Below are positions 19,021 to 27,863 of a stretch of 64,000 nucleotides of DNA, one piece after another. The notes beneath the pieces are model-generated. The model searched no databases. It was not told the DNA's origin and saw nothing but the letters and a program-made list of their open reading frames with translations. Origin of the DNA: JAAYYF01 sp040255585. GTDB lineage: Bacteria; Deinococcota; Deinococci; Deinococcales; Trueperaceae. The position numbers and the translations under genes are program-made. Position 1 is the first letter of the stretch. Every line of letters starts with the position of its first letter. The stretch spans positions 4,990 through 68,989 of the forward strand of contig JBDZVI010000007.1 of NCBI GenBank assembly GCA_040255585.1, read 5' to 3'.

Positions 19021-20399
19021 CAGGCGTCGGCACCCGCCGCGACCGCTCCCGCCGAGCCGGAGGCGCGGCGGACCGCGGCTACCGCCTCCCGGAAGGCGGC
19101 GGCCCTGTCGGCGTAGTCCTCGAACTGATCGAACGAGGCGGCGAGGGGCGCGAGGAGGACGTTGCCGGCCCCGCCGTGGCGCTCCTGCAAGTGGGCGTGG
19201 GCGGCGCCGACCGCGGCACGCATGGCCGCACGCCCGTCGCGCTCCTCGATCAGCAGCGTCGGGACGAGGTCGCCGAAGGCCGAGCGGAACTCATCGGCGC
19301 TGGCGCCGATGAGCACGAGGAGGTCCACCTTCTCGGCCACCAGTTCGCGCAACTCGGCGACGCTGGCGCCCTTGCCCTGCCCGCCTGCCAGCCACACGAG
19401 GGGCCGGGGCGTCGAGCGCAGGGCGGCGGCGACCGACAGGGGCCGGGTGGCGATCGAGTCCTCGAGGAAGCGTACGCCGCCGAAGTGGCCCGCGACGGAG
19501 TACCGGCCAGGCAGGCCGGTGAACGCGCGCAGGCCGGCGGCGATGGCCGTGGTCGGCGCGCCGAGGGCGGCGCACGCGAGGGCAACGGCCAGGGCGTTGG
19601 CTACTTGGTGCTCGCCGAGGACGTGCAGGTCGCTCGACGGCAGCAACGGCTCGCCCTCGAGGACGAGCATGCCTGCCGGCGTCCGGTACGCGGCGGCGGG
19701 GGTCGCGAGCGAGAAGCGTTTGACGTCGACACCCGCGGACTCGCTCTCCGCCGCCCAGCGGGAGAGGACCGGGTCGTCCGCGTTGACGACGAACGTCGAG
19801 TCGGGCCCGAGGTTGGCGATGAGGTTGCGCTTGGCCGCGTGGTAGGCGGCGACGCTACCGTGCCGGTCGATGTGGTCTTCGCCGAGGTTGAGGAGCACGG
19901 CGACGTCAGGGGCGAACGTCGGGCAGCGCTCGAGCTGGAACGACGACATCTCCACCACGTGCATGCGGTCCGGCTTGGCGACGGCGGCCAACGCTGGCAC
20001 GATGTTGCCGCCGGCGACGGCGTCCATGCCGGCCGCCGCCAGGGTGTCGGCGATCCAGCGGGTCACGCTGCCCTTGCCGGCCGTGCCGCTGATACCGACG
20101 TAGGTGCCAGGCGTCGTGCGCCACACCCATTCGACCTCGCCTATGACCTCGGTGTCGGCGGCTCGCAAGGCGGCGAGGTCTGGGTGGTCGATGGGCACGC
20201 CAGGCGCCGCGATGGCCAGCGCGAACCGGTCGCTCCGGACCTCGGCGACGCTCCGGGCGCCGAGTGCCAGCGCCTCGGCGACGTCGGGCCCGCTTCCGCG
20301 CCGGTCGAAGAAGGCAGCAGGCGCGCCCGACTCGCGCAGCCGGCGGACGACGGCGAGCCCCGAGCGTCCGAGGCCGTAGACGAGGACCTCGCCGCTCAT
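19020..20399 (-). CDS. murD: UDP-N-acetylmuramoylalanine--D-glutamate ligase MurD
   Basis: A 459-residue Mur ligase adding D-Glu to UDP-MurNAc-L-Ala. It begins VLVYGLGRSGLAVVRRL, and the P-loop is GTAGKGSVTRW, where the usual T-x-GK-S/T-T shows Ala and Gly. The middle domain has VLLNLGEDHIDRHGSVAAYHAAK. The C-terminal domain has FLEDSIATRPLSVAAAL with WLAGGQGKG. It shares one base with the ftsW start. Confidence 0.95.
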   Translation of the reverse strand: MSGEVLVYGLGRSGLAVVRRLRESGAPAAFFDRRGSGPDVAEALALGARSVAEVRSDRFALAIAAPGVPIDHPDLAALRAADTEVIGEVEWVWRTTPGTYVGISGTAGKGSVTRWIADTLAAAGMDAVAGGNIVPALAAVAKPDRMHVVEMSSFQLERCPTFAPDVAVLLNLGEDHIDRHGSVAAYHAAKRNLIANLGPDSTFVVNADDPVLSRWAAESESAGVDVKRFSLATPAAAYRTPAGMLVLEGEPLLPSSDLHVLGEHQVANALAVALACAALGAPTTAIAAGLRAFTGLPGRYSVAGHFGGVRFLEDSIATRPLSVAAALRSTPRPLVWLAGGQGKGASVAELRELVAEKVDLLVLIGASADEFRSAFGDLVPTLLIEERDGRAAMRAAVGAAHAHLQERHGGAGNVLLAPLAASFDQFEDYADRAAAFREAVAAVRRASGSAGAVAAGADA

Positions 20400-21320
20400 C
20401 TAGCTGGCCTGGCGGATGGCGAACGCGAGAGCCACGCAGAGGGCGGTGACGAGTTGGAAACGCGTCGCGATGCGCGGTCCGCTCCAACCGCCCAACTCGA
20501 AGTGATGGTGTAGGGGGCTCATGCGCAGCAGACGTTTGCCGCCGGTCGCCTTGAAGTAGGCGACCTGAGCGACGACGGAGAGGACCTCGAGGACGGGGAT
20601 GGCCGCGACGAGCGGCAGGTACCAGACGCTCCCCTGGAGGATCGCGAGGCCTGCCACGGCGGCGCCGAGCGCCTCCGAGCCGACGCCGCCCATGAAAGTC
20701 CGGGCTGGTTGGCTGTTGTACCAGAGGAAGCCGAGGAGCGCGCCGAGCAGGGCGGCGGCGAAGGGGGAGGCGAGGAAGAAGAGGAGCACGACGGCCGTGA
20801 CTCCGGCGGCCAGACTATCGATGCCGTCGGTGAAGTTGAAGGCGTTGATGCTCCCGACGATCACGAAGGCGAAGGCGAGCACGTCGAGCCAGCCGATGCC
20901 GAAGAGGACGGCCCCGCCGCGCGCCGCCCACCAGCCGAACGCCAGCGCGAGGGCGCCTTGCCCGAGTAGGCGGTAACGGGCCATGAGCCCGGTGCTCTGC
21001 TCCTCGAGGCCGAGGGCGCGGCTGCGCTTGCGGGTCAGCGAGAGCGAGTCGTCGTACAGCCCAAGGAGGCCGCTGCCGAGGGTGAGGAGTACGAGCGCCA
21101 GTTCGGGCTTCAGTTCGTCGCCCGCGAAGAGTAGCCACGCGATCCCGGCGGCGAGGAGGAAGGCCACGCCCGCCATGGTGGGCGTGCCGGCCTTGGCGAG
21201 GTGCGACTCGGGGCCTTGAGCGCGGATCGCCTTGCCCCAGCCTAGGCGTTGCGCGAGCTGCACGAAGACCCCTGTCAACACGAGGCTGATGGCGGCGGCT
21301 ACTACGGTGGTCAGCATCAT
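20400..21320 (-). CDS. mraY: Phospho-N-acetylmuramoyl-pentapeptide transferase MraY
   Basis: A 306-residue membrane enzyme that makes lipid I from UDP-MurNAc-pentapeptide and undecaprenyl phosphate. It has about ten hydrophobic segments. The catalytic cytoplasmic motifs are present: GTPTMAGVAF, LGLYDDSLSL (Asp pair), NAFNFTDGIDSLAAG, and the HHH motif in SPLHHHFELGGW. The ATG at 21320 overlaps murF by 4 nt. It is a little shorter than E. coli MraY (360), missing part of the N-terminal helix region. Confidence 0.96.
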   Translation of the reverse strand: MMLTTVVAAAISLVLTGVFVQLAQRLGWGKAIRAQGPESHLAKAGTPTMAGVAFLLAAGIAWLLFAGDELKPELALVLLTLGSGLLGLYDDSLSLTRKRSRALGLEEQSTGLMARYRLLGQGALALAFGWWAARGGAVLFGIGWLDVLAFAFVIVGSINAFNFTDGIDSLAAGVTAVVLLFFLASPFAAALLGALLGFLWYNSQPARTFMGGVGSEALGAAVAGLAILQGSVWYLPLVAAIPVLEVLSVVAQVAYFKATGGKRLLRMSPLHHHFELGGWSGPRIATRFQLVTALCVALAFAIRQAS

Positions 21321-22726
21321 GCACTCTCCAAGGCGCTTCGGCTCGGCGCGCGCCAAGCTCCGGCCGCGGCGCGCACGCGCGCGGCCTCGACGACCAGCTC
21401 CATCCCGACGCTCCGCGAGCCCTTGACGAGCAGCGTGGCGCCGCGCGGGACCCTGTCGAGGAACGCGCACGCGCTGGCGGCGTCCTCCGCATGGACGGCC
21501 AGCGGGTTCGTCTGGAGCAGCGCGGCGCTCGACGGTCCGACGGCGACTACCAACTCGAGGCCGCGCGTCGCCTCGCCGGCGCGCAGGTGGCTCTCCCTGT
21601 CGAGGCTCCCGAGTTCGCGCATGTCGCCGAGGAACGCCGCGCGCGGGGCCGGGCAGGCGCGCAGAACTGCCAGGGCCTCGGCGAGCGAGGCCGGGTTGGA
21701 GTTGTAACTGTCGTCCAGGAGCGTGAGGCCGTCGAGCGTGCTGCGCTCGAGCCGGCCGTGTTCGAGTTTCGCCTGCGCTGCGCGCTCCCACGCGGTCGCC
21801 TGCGGACTGCCGAGCAAGCCGGCCAGCGTGACGGCGGCGAGGGCGTTCTGAGCCATGGCCCTGCCCGGCCAGGGGAGGACGACGGCGCCTCCGCCTTGCA
21901 CGTCTTGCCAGCGGAGCAGCGTCATGCCCTCGGGCAGGAGCTCGGCGCTGCCGACCACGGTGGCGGCTGCCCCGGCGAAGCTTGGCGGCAGCGGAGCTCG
22001 GCTGCTGGCCACCGCCACTACCACCGTGTCCGCCAGCGTGGCGGCGTCGAGATGCTCGGCGGCCGTCGCCCCGGCGACCTTCACGCCAGGCGTGCGCTGG
22101 AGGAGGAGGGTCTTCTCCCGGGCGACGCCGGCCACGTCGCCGAGCGCCTGGGTGTGGCTGGCGGCCACGGTTGTGAGGAGCGCGTGGTCCGGGCGGGTCA
22201 GTTCCAGCAGCTCCGCCATCTCGCCCGGCCTGTCGATGCCGAGCTCCAGGACGAGCGGAGTGCCCTCGGCGCCGTCCCGCGCCCCGAGGTCCTGCATGGC
22301 GGCGTCGACGAGGGCGCCGGCGATGGCGTAGTGGGTGTTGAGGTTGCCAGGCGTCGACCGTCCCGGCAGCGCAGCGGCCAGCATGGCTTTCGTGCTCGTC
22401 TTGCCGTTCGAGCCGCTGACCCCGATGACTTGGCCCTTAAGGCGGTCCCTGGCGGCGCGCCCGAGGGCGAGGATGGCGGCCCTGGCGTCGTCGACCAGCA
22501 GGCCGCGACGATGGGGCCGATCGGACACCACGAACGCCGCGCCGCGCGCGAGGGCGGCCTCGGCGAAGGCGATACCGTGACCGCTCTCGCCGGGGAGCGC
22601 GAAGAAGGCGTCGCCGGGGCGAACGCGGCGGCTGTCGAACGCGATGCCGGTGGCGTCGGGCAGGTCCTCCACCGGCTCCACGGTGTTCAAGAGCCTCACC
22701 AGCGAGCGCGCGCTCAGGAGCGTCAT
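21317..22726 (-). CDS. murF: UDP-MurNAc-tripeptide--D-Ala-D-Ala ligase MurF
   Basis: A 469-residue Mur ligase that adds D-Ala-D-Ala. It opens with a UDP-binding domain (GIAFDSRRVRPGDAFFALPGE). It carries the P-loop GVSGSNGKTSTKAM and the motif VLELGIDRPGEMAEL with TTVAASHTQALG. The third domain has LLDDSYNSNPASLAEAL, the MurF hallmark NxNP. GGAGGTTGG stands just upstream of the ATG. It is preceded by a 94-nt gap at the point where murE normally stands in such clusters. Confidence 0.97.
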   Translation of the reverse strand: MTLLSARSLVRLLNTVEPVEDLPDATGIAFDSRRVRPGDAFFALPGESGHGIAFAEAALARGAAFVVSDRPHRRGLLVDDARAAILALGRAARDRLKGQVIGVSGSNGKTSTKAMLAAALPGRSTPGNLNTHYAIAGALVDAAMQDLGARDGAEGTPLVLELGIDRPGEMAELLELTRPDHALLTTVAASHTQALGDVAGVAREKTLLLQRTPGVKVAGATAAEHLDAATLADTVVVAVASSRAPLPPSFAGAAATVVGSAELLPEGMTLLRWQDVQGGGAVVLPWPGRAMAQNALAAVTLAGLLGSPQATAWERAAQAKLEHGRLERSTLDGLTLLDDSYNSNPASLAEALAVLRACPAPRAAFLGDMRELGSLDRESHLRAGEATRGLELVVAVGPSSAALLQTNPLAVHAEDAASACAFLDRVPRGATLLVKGSRSVGMELVVEAARVRAAAGAWRAPSRSALESA

Positions 22727-22741
22727 GACACCAACCTCCGC

Positions 22742-22781
22742 ATGTTGACTATCTTACACAACATACTGCTATGCCGCATAG
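22742..22781 (-). promoter_or_regulatory. AT-rich palindromic region upstream of murF
   Basis: In the 94-nt ftsI-murF gap there are two inverted repeats: ATGTTG-N11-CAACAT (22742-22764) and CTATGC-C-GCATAG (22769-22781). On the minus strand TAAGAT and TATGTT could serve as -10 hexamers, but no -35 matches. An internal promoter with an operator for the murF half of the cluster is possible. Confidence 0.35.
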
Positions 22782-22820
22782 GTCTGATGGCGCTGCCGGC
22801 CGCTCAGCGACGCGAGCGGG

Positions 22821-24308
22821 TCATCTGACCTGCGCCACCGCGTCCGCCTGGGGCGCCACGCCCCAGTGCGCCACGACCTCGCTGCCTATCGCCCGGAAGA
22901 TGGGGGCGGCCACGTAGGTGCTCGTGCTGTCGCCTTCGGGCTTCATGAGCATCACGACGACGACGACCTTCGGCTTCTCGATGGGGAACATCCCCGCGAA
23001 GGTCAGGGCGTAGTCGTCCGGGGGGTAGGTGCCTGCGACGGGGTCGTACACGTCTGCCGTGCCGGTCTTGCCGCCCACGCTCATCCCCGGGATCCGGGAT
23101 TGGCGCAGCCCGCCCGTATCCATGACGTGGGCGAGCATGGACCGGATGGCTTGCGCGATCTCGGGCGCCACCACGCGGTGCGGCGCGGGCAGGCTCTCGC
23201 CCTCCACGACGGTCGGCGGCACGTAGACGCCGTCGTTGGCGAAGACGCTGTAGGCGGCGGCGATCTGCAGCGGGGTGACGGAGAGGTTCTGACCGATGCT
23301 GTTGGACGCCTGGTCCTGGGGCACCCAGGTGGCCCAGTCGTTGAGGATGCCGCTGCGGCTGCTGGCGCTCGACTGGTCGATGTCATGGCCAAGGCCGAAG
23401 CGCCACATCCAGTCGTGCAGTTGCGCCGGCTGGAAGCGCGAGCCGAGCGAGATCATCGCCGAGTTGCTCGAGTAGGCGAGCACGTCGGGAACGCTCAGGA
23501 GCGGGTCGTGGCGCGCCACGTCCCTGAACGTCTTGGTGCCGACGCGCAGCGCCATGGGCGCGTCGATCAGCTCGGTGGGGGAGAGCAGGCCGTCTTGCAG
23601 GAGACCGGCCACGACGAGCGGCTTGATGACGGAGCCGGGCTCGTACACCTGCTGGAACGGGCGGTTCAGCATCTGGCCCCGGCTGGCGCCCTGCCAGGCG
23701 TTGGAGTCGTAGCTCGGGTAGCTGGCCGAGGCGAGCACCCGACCGGTGCCGACCTCCAGGATGACGGCCGCGCCGCTCTCGGCCGAGTGCTCGAGCGCCG
23801 CTGCGGCCAAGTGGCTCTCCGTCGCGGCCTGGAGCACGGGGTCCAGCGTGAGCGTCACGTCCTGGCCGCTCGCCAGCGTCCGGTCGAGGGTGTACTCGAG
23901 GCCTTCGAGACCGTAGCGCCCATCGGGTTGGAGCGCGCCCGTGAAGCCGAGCACCGGGGCCGCCAGTCCGCCGAGCGGGTAGTAGCGTTCGCCCGCCGCC
24001 CCCTCGGCCAGGACCGTGCCGTCGGCGGCGAGCACGCGACCGCGTACCACGGGTTCCGTAGGCATGGTCGGGAGGTCCGTGAAGCCGCGCTGCTGGAGCG
24101 TGAAACCGGCGAGCGCCACCAGGAGCGGCAGGATGGTCGCCGGGACGAGGAGCCACGAGCGCTTGAGGCGGATCGACGCAGGCTCGGCCGCTACCGAGCG
24201 CGTGGCGCCGCTGCGCGCGGGGGCGTCGGCGCCACGGTCCTTCGAGTGCGTGCCGGCGGTGCGACCGAACGGCTTGGCACCAGCGTTGCTCGGCGTGATC
24301 AGCGCCAT
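22821..24308 (-). CDS. ftsI: Septal peptidoglycan transpeptidase FtsI (PBP3)
   Basis: A 495-residue class B penicillin-binding protein. It has a cytoplasmic basic tail, a membrane helix at about 51-70, a dimerisation region (VRGRVLAADGTVLAEG) and a transpeptidase domain. The active-site motifs are S226-VIK229 in YEPGSVIKP, S280-SN282 and K414-TG416 in VGGKTGTAD. No PASTA repeats are present. The ATG at 24308 overlaps the FtsL-like gene by 10 nt. It follows rsmH and ftsL as in other dcw clusters. Confidence 0.96.
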   Translation of the reverse strand: MALITPSNAGAKPFGRTAGTHSKDRGADAPARSGATRSVAAEPASIRLKRSWLLVPATILPLLVALAGFTLQQRGFTDLPTMPTEPVVRGRVLAADGTVLAEGAAGERYYPLGGLAAPVLGFTGALQPDGRYGLEGLEYTLDRTLASGQDVTLTLDPVLQAATESHLAAAALEHSAESGAAVILEVGTGRVLASASYPSYDSNAWQGASRGQMLNRPFQQVYEPGSVIKPLVVAGLLQDGLLSPTELIDAPMALRVGTKTFRDVARHDPLLSVPDVLAYSSNSAMISLGSRFQPAQLHDWMWRFGLGHDIDQSSASSRSGILNDWATWVPQDQASNSIGQNLSVTPLQIAAAYSVFANDGVYVPPTVVEGESLPAPHRVVAPEIAQAIRSMLAHVMDTGGLRQSRIPGMSVGGKTGTADVYDPVAGTYPPDDYALTFAGMFPIEKPKVVVVVMLMKPEGDSTSTYVAAPIFRAIGSEVVAHWGVAPQADAVAQVR

Positions 24309-24631
24309 ACCGTGCGCACCTCCAGGCTCGGGCCCTCGAGAGGCGGCACCTCGACGCTGCCGGCGGCCGCGGCCACCGTCAACCCGCCTTCCGGCACCGG
24401 CACGAACCCGGCCGACCGCGCCCACGCCGCCACGGCCTGCGGCGCCGTCACGGCGCCGGCCGCCAGGCGGGCGCGGGCCACCGCGACGCTCAGCTCCTCC
24501 TTGCGGTCCATGAGGTCGAGCTGGCGGCGTAGCAGCCCCTGGTTCATGACGCCCATGACGGCGATGACAAGCAGCAGCGCCAGGTAGGCCGGCAAGGCGA
24601 GCCGGAACGGAGCCGGTAGTGCGACGTTCAC
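24299..24631 (-). CDS. FtsL-like bitopic division protein
   Basis: A 110-residue protein with one hydrophobic helix at about 10-30 (RLALPAYLALLLVIAVMGVM). A heptad-like segment follows (NQGLLRRQLDLMDRKEELSVAVARARL), as in FtsL or DivIC. The C-terminal part has no recognised domain. Identification rests on this topology and on its place between rsmH and ftsI, where ftsL is nearly universal. The GTG start overlaps the rsmH stop as GTGA. Sequence conservation of FtsL is low, so the symbol is withheld. Confidence 0.75.
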   Translation of the reverse strand: MNVALPAPFRLALPAYLALLLVIAVMGVMNQGLLRRQLDLMDRKEELSVAVARARLAAGAVTAPQAVAAWARSAGFVPVPEGGLTVAAAAGSVEVPPLEGPSLEVRTVWR

Positions 24632-25614
24632 TGGTTGACCCTTTCGCCAGCTCTGAGCTTGGCGCTGCGCGCCCTCGGGTTGGTTTCGATCTCTTCAGGC
24701 GTAGCCTCGAGAGGACGCTTCGTGAGCGCCGCCATGCGGGGCGAGTCCTTCAGGAACTGCTTGACGATCCGGTCTTCCAGGGAGTGGTACGAGAGCACGA
24801 CGAGGCGGCCGCCGGGCGCGAGGAGCCGCGCCGCCGCCTCGAGGCCTTCCTGCAGGGCGCCCAGCTCGTCGTTCACATGGATGCGCAGCGCCTGGAACGT
24901 GCGGCGCGCCGGGTGCTCGCGCCGCGGACCCTGGGGATAGGCGGAGCTGACGATCTCGGCGAGGCGACCCGTCGTCTGGATACGCCCGCTGGCGCGCGCC
25001 TCGACGATGCGCCGCGCCACCCTCCGGCTGTGACGCTCCTCGCCGAAGCGGAAGATGATGGCCGCGAGGTCTTCGAGGGAGTAGTCGTTCACGACGTCCT
25101 CCGCGCTCTCGCCCGTCGACGACATCCGCATGTCGAGCGGGCCGTCGTGGCGGAACGCGAAGCCGCGCTCCCCCTCGTCGAGCTGCATGGAGGAGACGCC
25201 GAGGTCGAGCAGCACGCCGGCGACGCTGGCCGTGGGGCCGAGCTCGGCGGCGGCGATGCTCTCGACGTCCCTGAAGTTCCCCGCCACGAAGCGGAGTTCG
25301 CACGGGAAGCGGGTGTCCGCCACACGGGTGTCCGCCACACGGGGGTCGCGCACGCGGGCGTCCCGCACGCGGGTGTCCCGCACGCGGGCGTCGCGCAACA
25401 CGGTGACGTAGTCGAGGGCGTTCGGGTCCTGATCGATGGCGAGCACGTTCGCGCCCTGCTCGAGGAGCAGCCTCGTGTGGCCGCCCGCGCCGAACGTGCC
25501 GTCCACGTACCAGGCGTTGGGGCGCACGGCGAGCGCTTCCAGCGTCTCCGCCGCCATGACGCTCACGTGCGGCGCGGCTTCGGCGGGTGTGGGGGAGGTC
25601 CCGGCCGCGCTCAT
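24628..25614 (-). CDS. rsmH: 16S rRNA m4C1402 methyltransferase RsmH (MraW)
   Basis: A 328-residue SAM-dependent methyltransferase acting on N4 of C1402 in 16S rRNA. It shows HVSVMAAETLEAL, the SAM site YVDGTFGAGGHTRLLL and AIDQDPNALDY, then GVLLDLGVSSMQLDEGERGFAFRHDGPLDMRM. The C-terminal KRPLEATPEEIETNPRARSAKLR is standard. Residues 73-102 are an unusual insertion made of six five-residue repeats (RVRDA/T type), encoded by a 15-bp tandem array between the SAM-binding loop and GNFRD. The ATG at 25614 overlaps mraZ as ATGA. Confidence 0.96.
   Translation of the reverse strand: MSAAGTSPTPAEAAPHVSVMAAETLEALAVRPNAWYVDGTFGAGGHTRLLLEQGANVLAIDQDPNALDYVTVLRDARVRDTRVRDARVRDPRVADTRVADTRFPCELRFVAGNFRDVESIAAAELGPTASVAGVLLDLGVSSMQLDEGERGFAFRHDGPLDMRMSSTGESAEDVVNDYSLEDLAAIIFRFGEERHSRRVARRIVEARASGRIQTTGRLAEIVSSAYPQGPRREHPARRTFQALRIHVNDELGALQEGLEAAARLLAPGGRLVVLSYHSLEDRIVKQFLKDSPRMAALTKRPLEATPEEIETNPRARSAKLRAGERVNQ
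25310..25399. repeat. Six 15-bp tandem repeats inside rsmH
   Basis: Six head-to-tail units of the form CGGGTGTCCGCCACA with 1-5 substitutions each. The first two units are identical. In the rsmH frame each unit encodes RVxDx, so the array adds 30 residues in frame. Confidence 0.9.
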
Positions 25615-26039
25615 CCGACCAACTCCCGAAGGAGCTCGGGGGCAGGCGGGTTCTCCTGCACAGCCCCGAGGTTCGTGAGCCACAGTTGCTCGTTCCAGAT
25701 CTCGAGGCGGTTGGGGGCGCCGACGACCACGACGTTGCCCTCGGTCTTGGCGAAGGTGCGCAGCGGAGCCGGCAGGCCGATGCGGCCGGCGGAGTCGAGC
25801 TTGGCCTTGGCGGCGCCCGAGTAGAAGAAACGCACGAAGTTGCGGGACTCCGGGTCGGTGAGAGGCAGCTCGACGAGGCGCTTCTCGATGCGCTCCCAGG
25901 CGGTGAGCGGGAACACGAAGAGGCAGTCGTCGAGACCACGGGTGATGACCATGCCGTCGGCGACGAACTCGCGGAACGCGGGGGGCAGGATCACGCGTCC
26001 CTTGTCGTCGACGTTGTACTGGTACTCCCCGAACGGCAT
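25611..26039 (-). CDS. mraZ: Transcriptional regulator MraZ
   Basis: A 142-residue protein with two AbrB-like swapped-hairpin repeats: GEYQYNVDDKGRVILPPAFRE at the start and AKLDSAGRIGLPAPLRTFA in the second half. These carry the two DxxGR motifs typical of MraZ. It forms ring-shaped oligomers that bind repeated TGGGN boxes and usually repress its own cluster. The ATG at 26039 gives the standard N-terminus. A TTG 21 nt upstream would lengthen it and overlaps the AGGAG ribosome-site sequence. Confidence 0.96.
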   Translation of the reverse strand: MPFGEYQYNVDDKGRVILPPAFREFVADGMVITRGLDDCLFVFPLTAWERIEKRLVELPLTDPESRNFVRFFYSGAAKAKLDSAGRIGLPAPLRTFAKTEGNVVVVGAPNRLEIWNEQLWLTNLGAVQENPPAPELLRELVG

Positions 26040-26087
26040 GCTCTGACGCGTACTCCTCAAGTGTGGGCCCGCTTCGCGGGATGCGCG

Positions 26088-26116
26088 ACTTTACCACAAC
26101 CTCCCACACTTTCCCA
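26088..26116 (-). promoter_or_regulatory. MraZ operator and promoter of the dcw cluster
   Basis: On the minus strand three boxes TGGGA, TGGGA and TGGTA (26112-26116, 26102-26106, 26092-26096) are spaced by exactly 5 nt. This is the TGGGN-N5 layout known for MraZ sites. The last box overlaps a -10 candidate TAAAGT (26088-26093). A fourth isolated TGGGA stands at 26153-26157. Confidence 0.8.
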
Positions 26117-26189
26117 CTAACGCTTCGAGAACTGGTTAGGACGTGTGATCTCTCCCACTTGGAGCTTTCAGGGGGTGCGGAAACGAGAG

Positions 26190-26216
26190 GAGCGGCCCCC
26201 GCAAAGGGGGCCGCTC
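26190..26216 (-). terminator. Terminator of rnpB
   Basis: An 11-bp stem GAGCGGCCCCC/GGGGGCCGCTC with a 5-nt loop, only 4 nt beyond the 3' end of RNase P RNA on the minus strand. It separates rnpB from the dcw promoter. Confidence 0.75.
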
Positions 26217-26220
26217 TCAA

Positions 26221-26654
<434 letters not shown>

Positions 26655-26660
26655 CCCGCA

Positions 26661-26666
26661 AGGATA
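26661..26666 (-). promoter_or_regulatory. -10 element of rnpB
   Basis: TATCCT preceded by TGC (extended -10 type), ending about 6 nt before the predicted 5' end of RNase P RNA. The -35 side (TTCATC at 16-nt spacing) is weak. Confidence 0.55.
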
Positions 26667-26688
26667 GCAGGTCGGCGCCCGCGATGAA

Positions 26689-26720
26689 GAAGCGCGGAGG
26701 CCCTAGGGCCTCCGCGCTTC
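26689..26720 (-). terminator. Terminator of the BMP-family gene
   Basis: A perfect palindrome whose arms GAAGCGCGGAGGCCC and GGGCCTCCGCGCTTC meet at a two-base centre. It lies 27 nt after the stop codon on the minus strand and is followed by TTCATC. Confidence 0.75.
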
Positions 26721-26747
26721 GCTACCGGTCGGGGCTGCGCCCGGGTA

Positions 26748-27863
26748 CTACTGCTGGCGGTAGTCGGTGACGACGATCGCGCCGTCGATGATCTGCTGCT
26801 TGACCTCGTTGACCTTCGTGACGAGGTCGGCCGGGATGAGGGCGGTGTTGTACTCGTCGAGGGCGTAGTCGACGCCCGCCTCGGCGAGGCCGAGGTTGAG
26901 GATGCCGCCGGTGAACTCGCCGTTCACGACGTCCATGACGGAGTCGTAGGCGGCCACGTCGACGCGCTTGAGCATGCTCGTGAGGCCGAAGTTGAGGGTG
27001 GCGGCGTTCGCGTCGGTGTCGCCAAGCGGGTTCTGGTTGCTGTCGACCCCGATGAAGAAGATCGGCTTGGCGTTGCCGCCGCACTTCGCGTCGTAGCCGG
27101 CCGGCTTGGCGATGCCGTCGAGTTGCGCGTCGATGGGCGTGGAGCGCGTGGCGCCGGAAGGCACGAAGCACTGCTTCTCGTTCACGAAGTCGATCACGCC
27201 GTTACCGGAAGCGCCGGCGGCCGCGAAGATGATGTCGGCGTTCTGGGCGTTCTGGGTGCTGGCCAGCTCCTTGGCGCGAGCGGGGTCGTTCCAGGCGTCG
27301 GGCGTGACGCCGACGTAGTTGCTGATGATGGTGCAGTCGGCGCAGGCGGCCTTGACGCCTTCCTGGTAGCCGAGGTCGAAGGCGCGGATGAGGGGCACGT
27401 CCATGCCGCCGACGAAGCCGACGACGCCGGTGCGGGTGAGGCTGCCCGCGATGTAGCCGACGAGGAACGAGCCTTCCTGCTCCTTGAAGAGGACGCTGCG
27501 CACGTTGTCGCCTTCGGAGACGGCGTCGATGATGACGAACGAGGTGCGCGGGAACTCCTGGGCGACCGACGTGATGGCGTCGGCCTGCAGGAAGCCGGGG
27601 GCGATGAGGAGCTCGGCGCCCTCGAGGGCGATGCGGCGCTGACCTTCGGCCGCGGTGTCCGGGGTGCCCTCGAACTCGATGACCTCGACCTCGTAGCCGT
27701 CGGCCTGGAGGTCCTGCTGGGCGCGCTGCACGCCGTTCCAGGTGCTCTCGTTGAAGGAGCGGTCGAACTTGCCGCCCGCGTCGTAGACGATGCCGAAGAC
27801 GTAGTCCTGGGCGGTGGCGCCGGCTAGGAGGAGTGCGGCGATGAGGATGAGCAGTTTGCGCAT
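26748..27863 (-). CDS. BMP family ABC-transporter substrate-binding protein
   Basis: A 371-residue exported protein with a signal peptide (MRKLLILIAALLLAGATAQ). The Med/BMP fold follows: YVFGIVYDAGGKFDRSFNESTWNGVQRA, LIAPGFLQADAITSVAQEFPRTSFVIID and GYIAGSLTRTGVVGFVGGMDVPLIRAFDLGYQEG. BMP proteins (PnrA, BmpA) usually bind purine nucleosides for an ABC transporter; the permeases are not nearby. There is no lipobox Cys at the cleavage site, so it may be free in the periplasm or held otherwise. AAGGGA precedes the ATG. It is monocistronic, with its own terminator. Confidence 0.92.
   Translation of the reverse strand: MRKLLILIAALLLAGATAQDYVFGIVYDAGGKFDRSFNESTWNGVQRAQQDLQADGYEVEVIEFEGTPDTAAEGQRRIALEGAELLIAPGFLQADAITSVAQEFPRTSFVIIDAVSEGDNVRSVLFKEQEGSFLVGYIAGSLTRTGVVGFVGGMDVPLIRAFDLGYQEGVKAACADCTIISNYVGVTPDAWNDPARAKELASTQNAQNADIIFAAAGASGNGVIDFVNEKQCFVPSGATRSTPIDAQLDGIAKPAGYDAKCGGNAKPIFFIGVDSNQNPLGDTDANAATLNFGLTSMLKRVDVAAYDSVMDVVNGEFTGGILNLGLAEAGVDYALDEYNTALIPADLVTKVNEVKQQIIDGAIVVTDYRQQ

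Noticed and set aside
24309..24425. Longer ftsI with an upstream start
   Set aside because: The extension is antisense-like, Arg/Gly-rich sequence overlapping the FtsL-like gene. The ATG at 24308 gives a normal class B PBP N-terminus.
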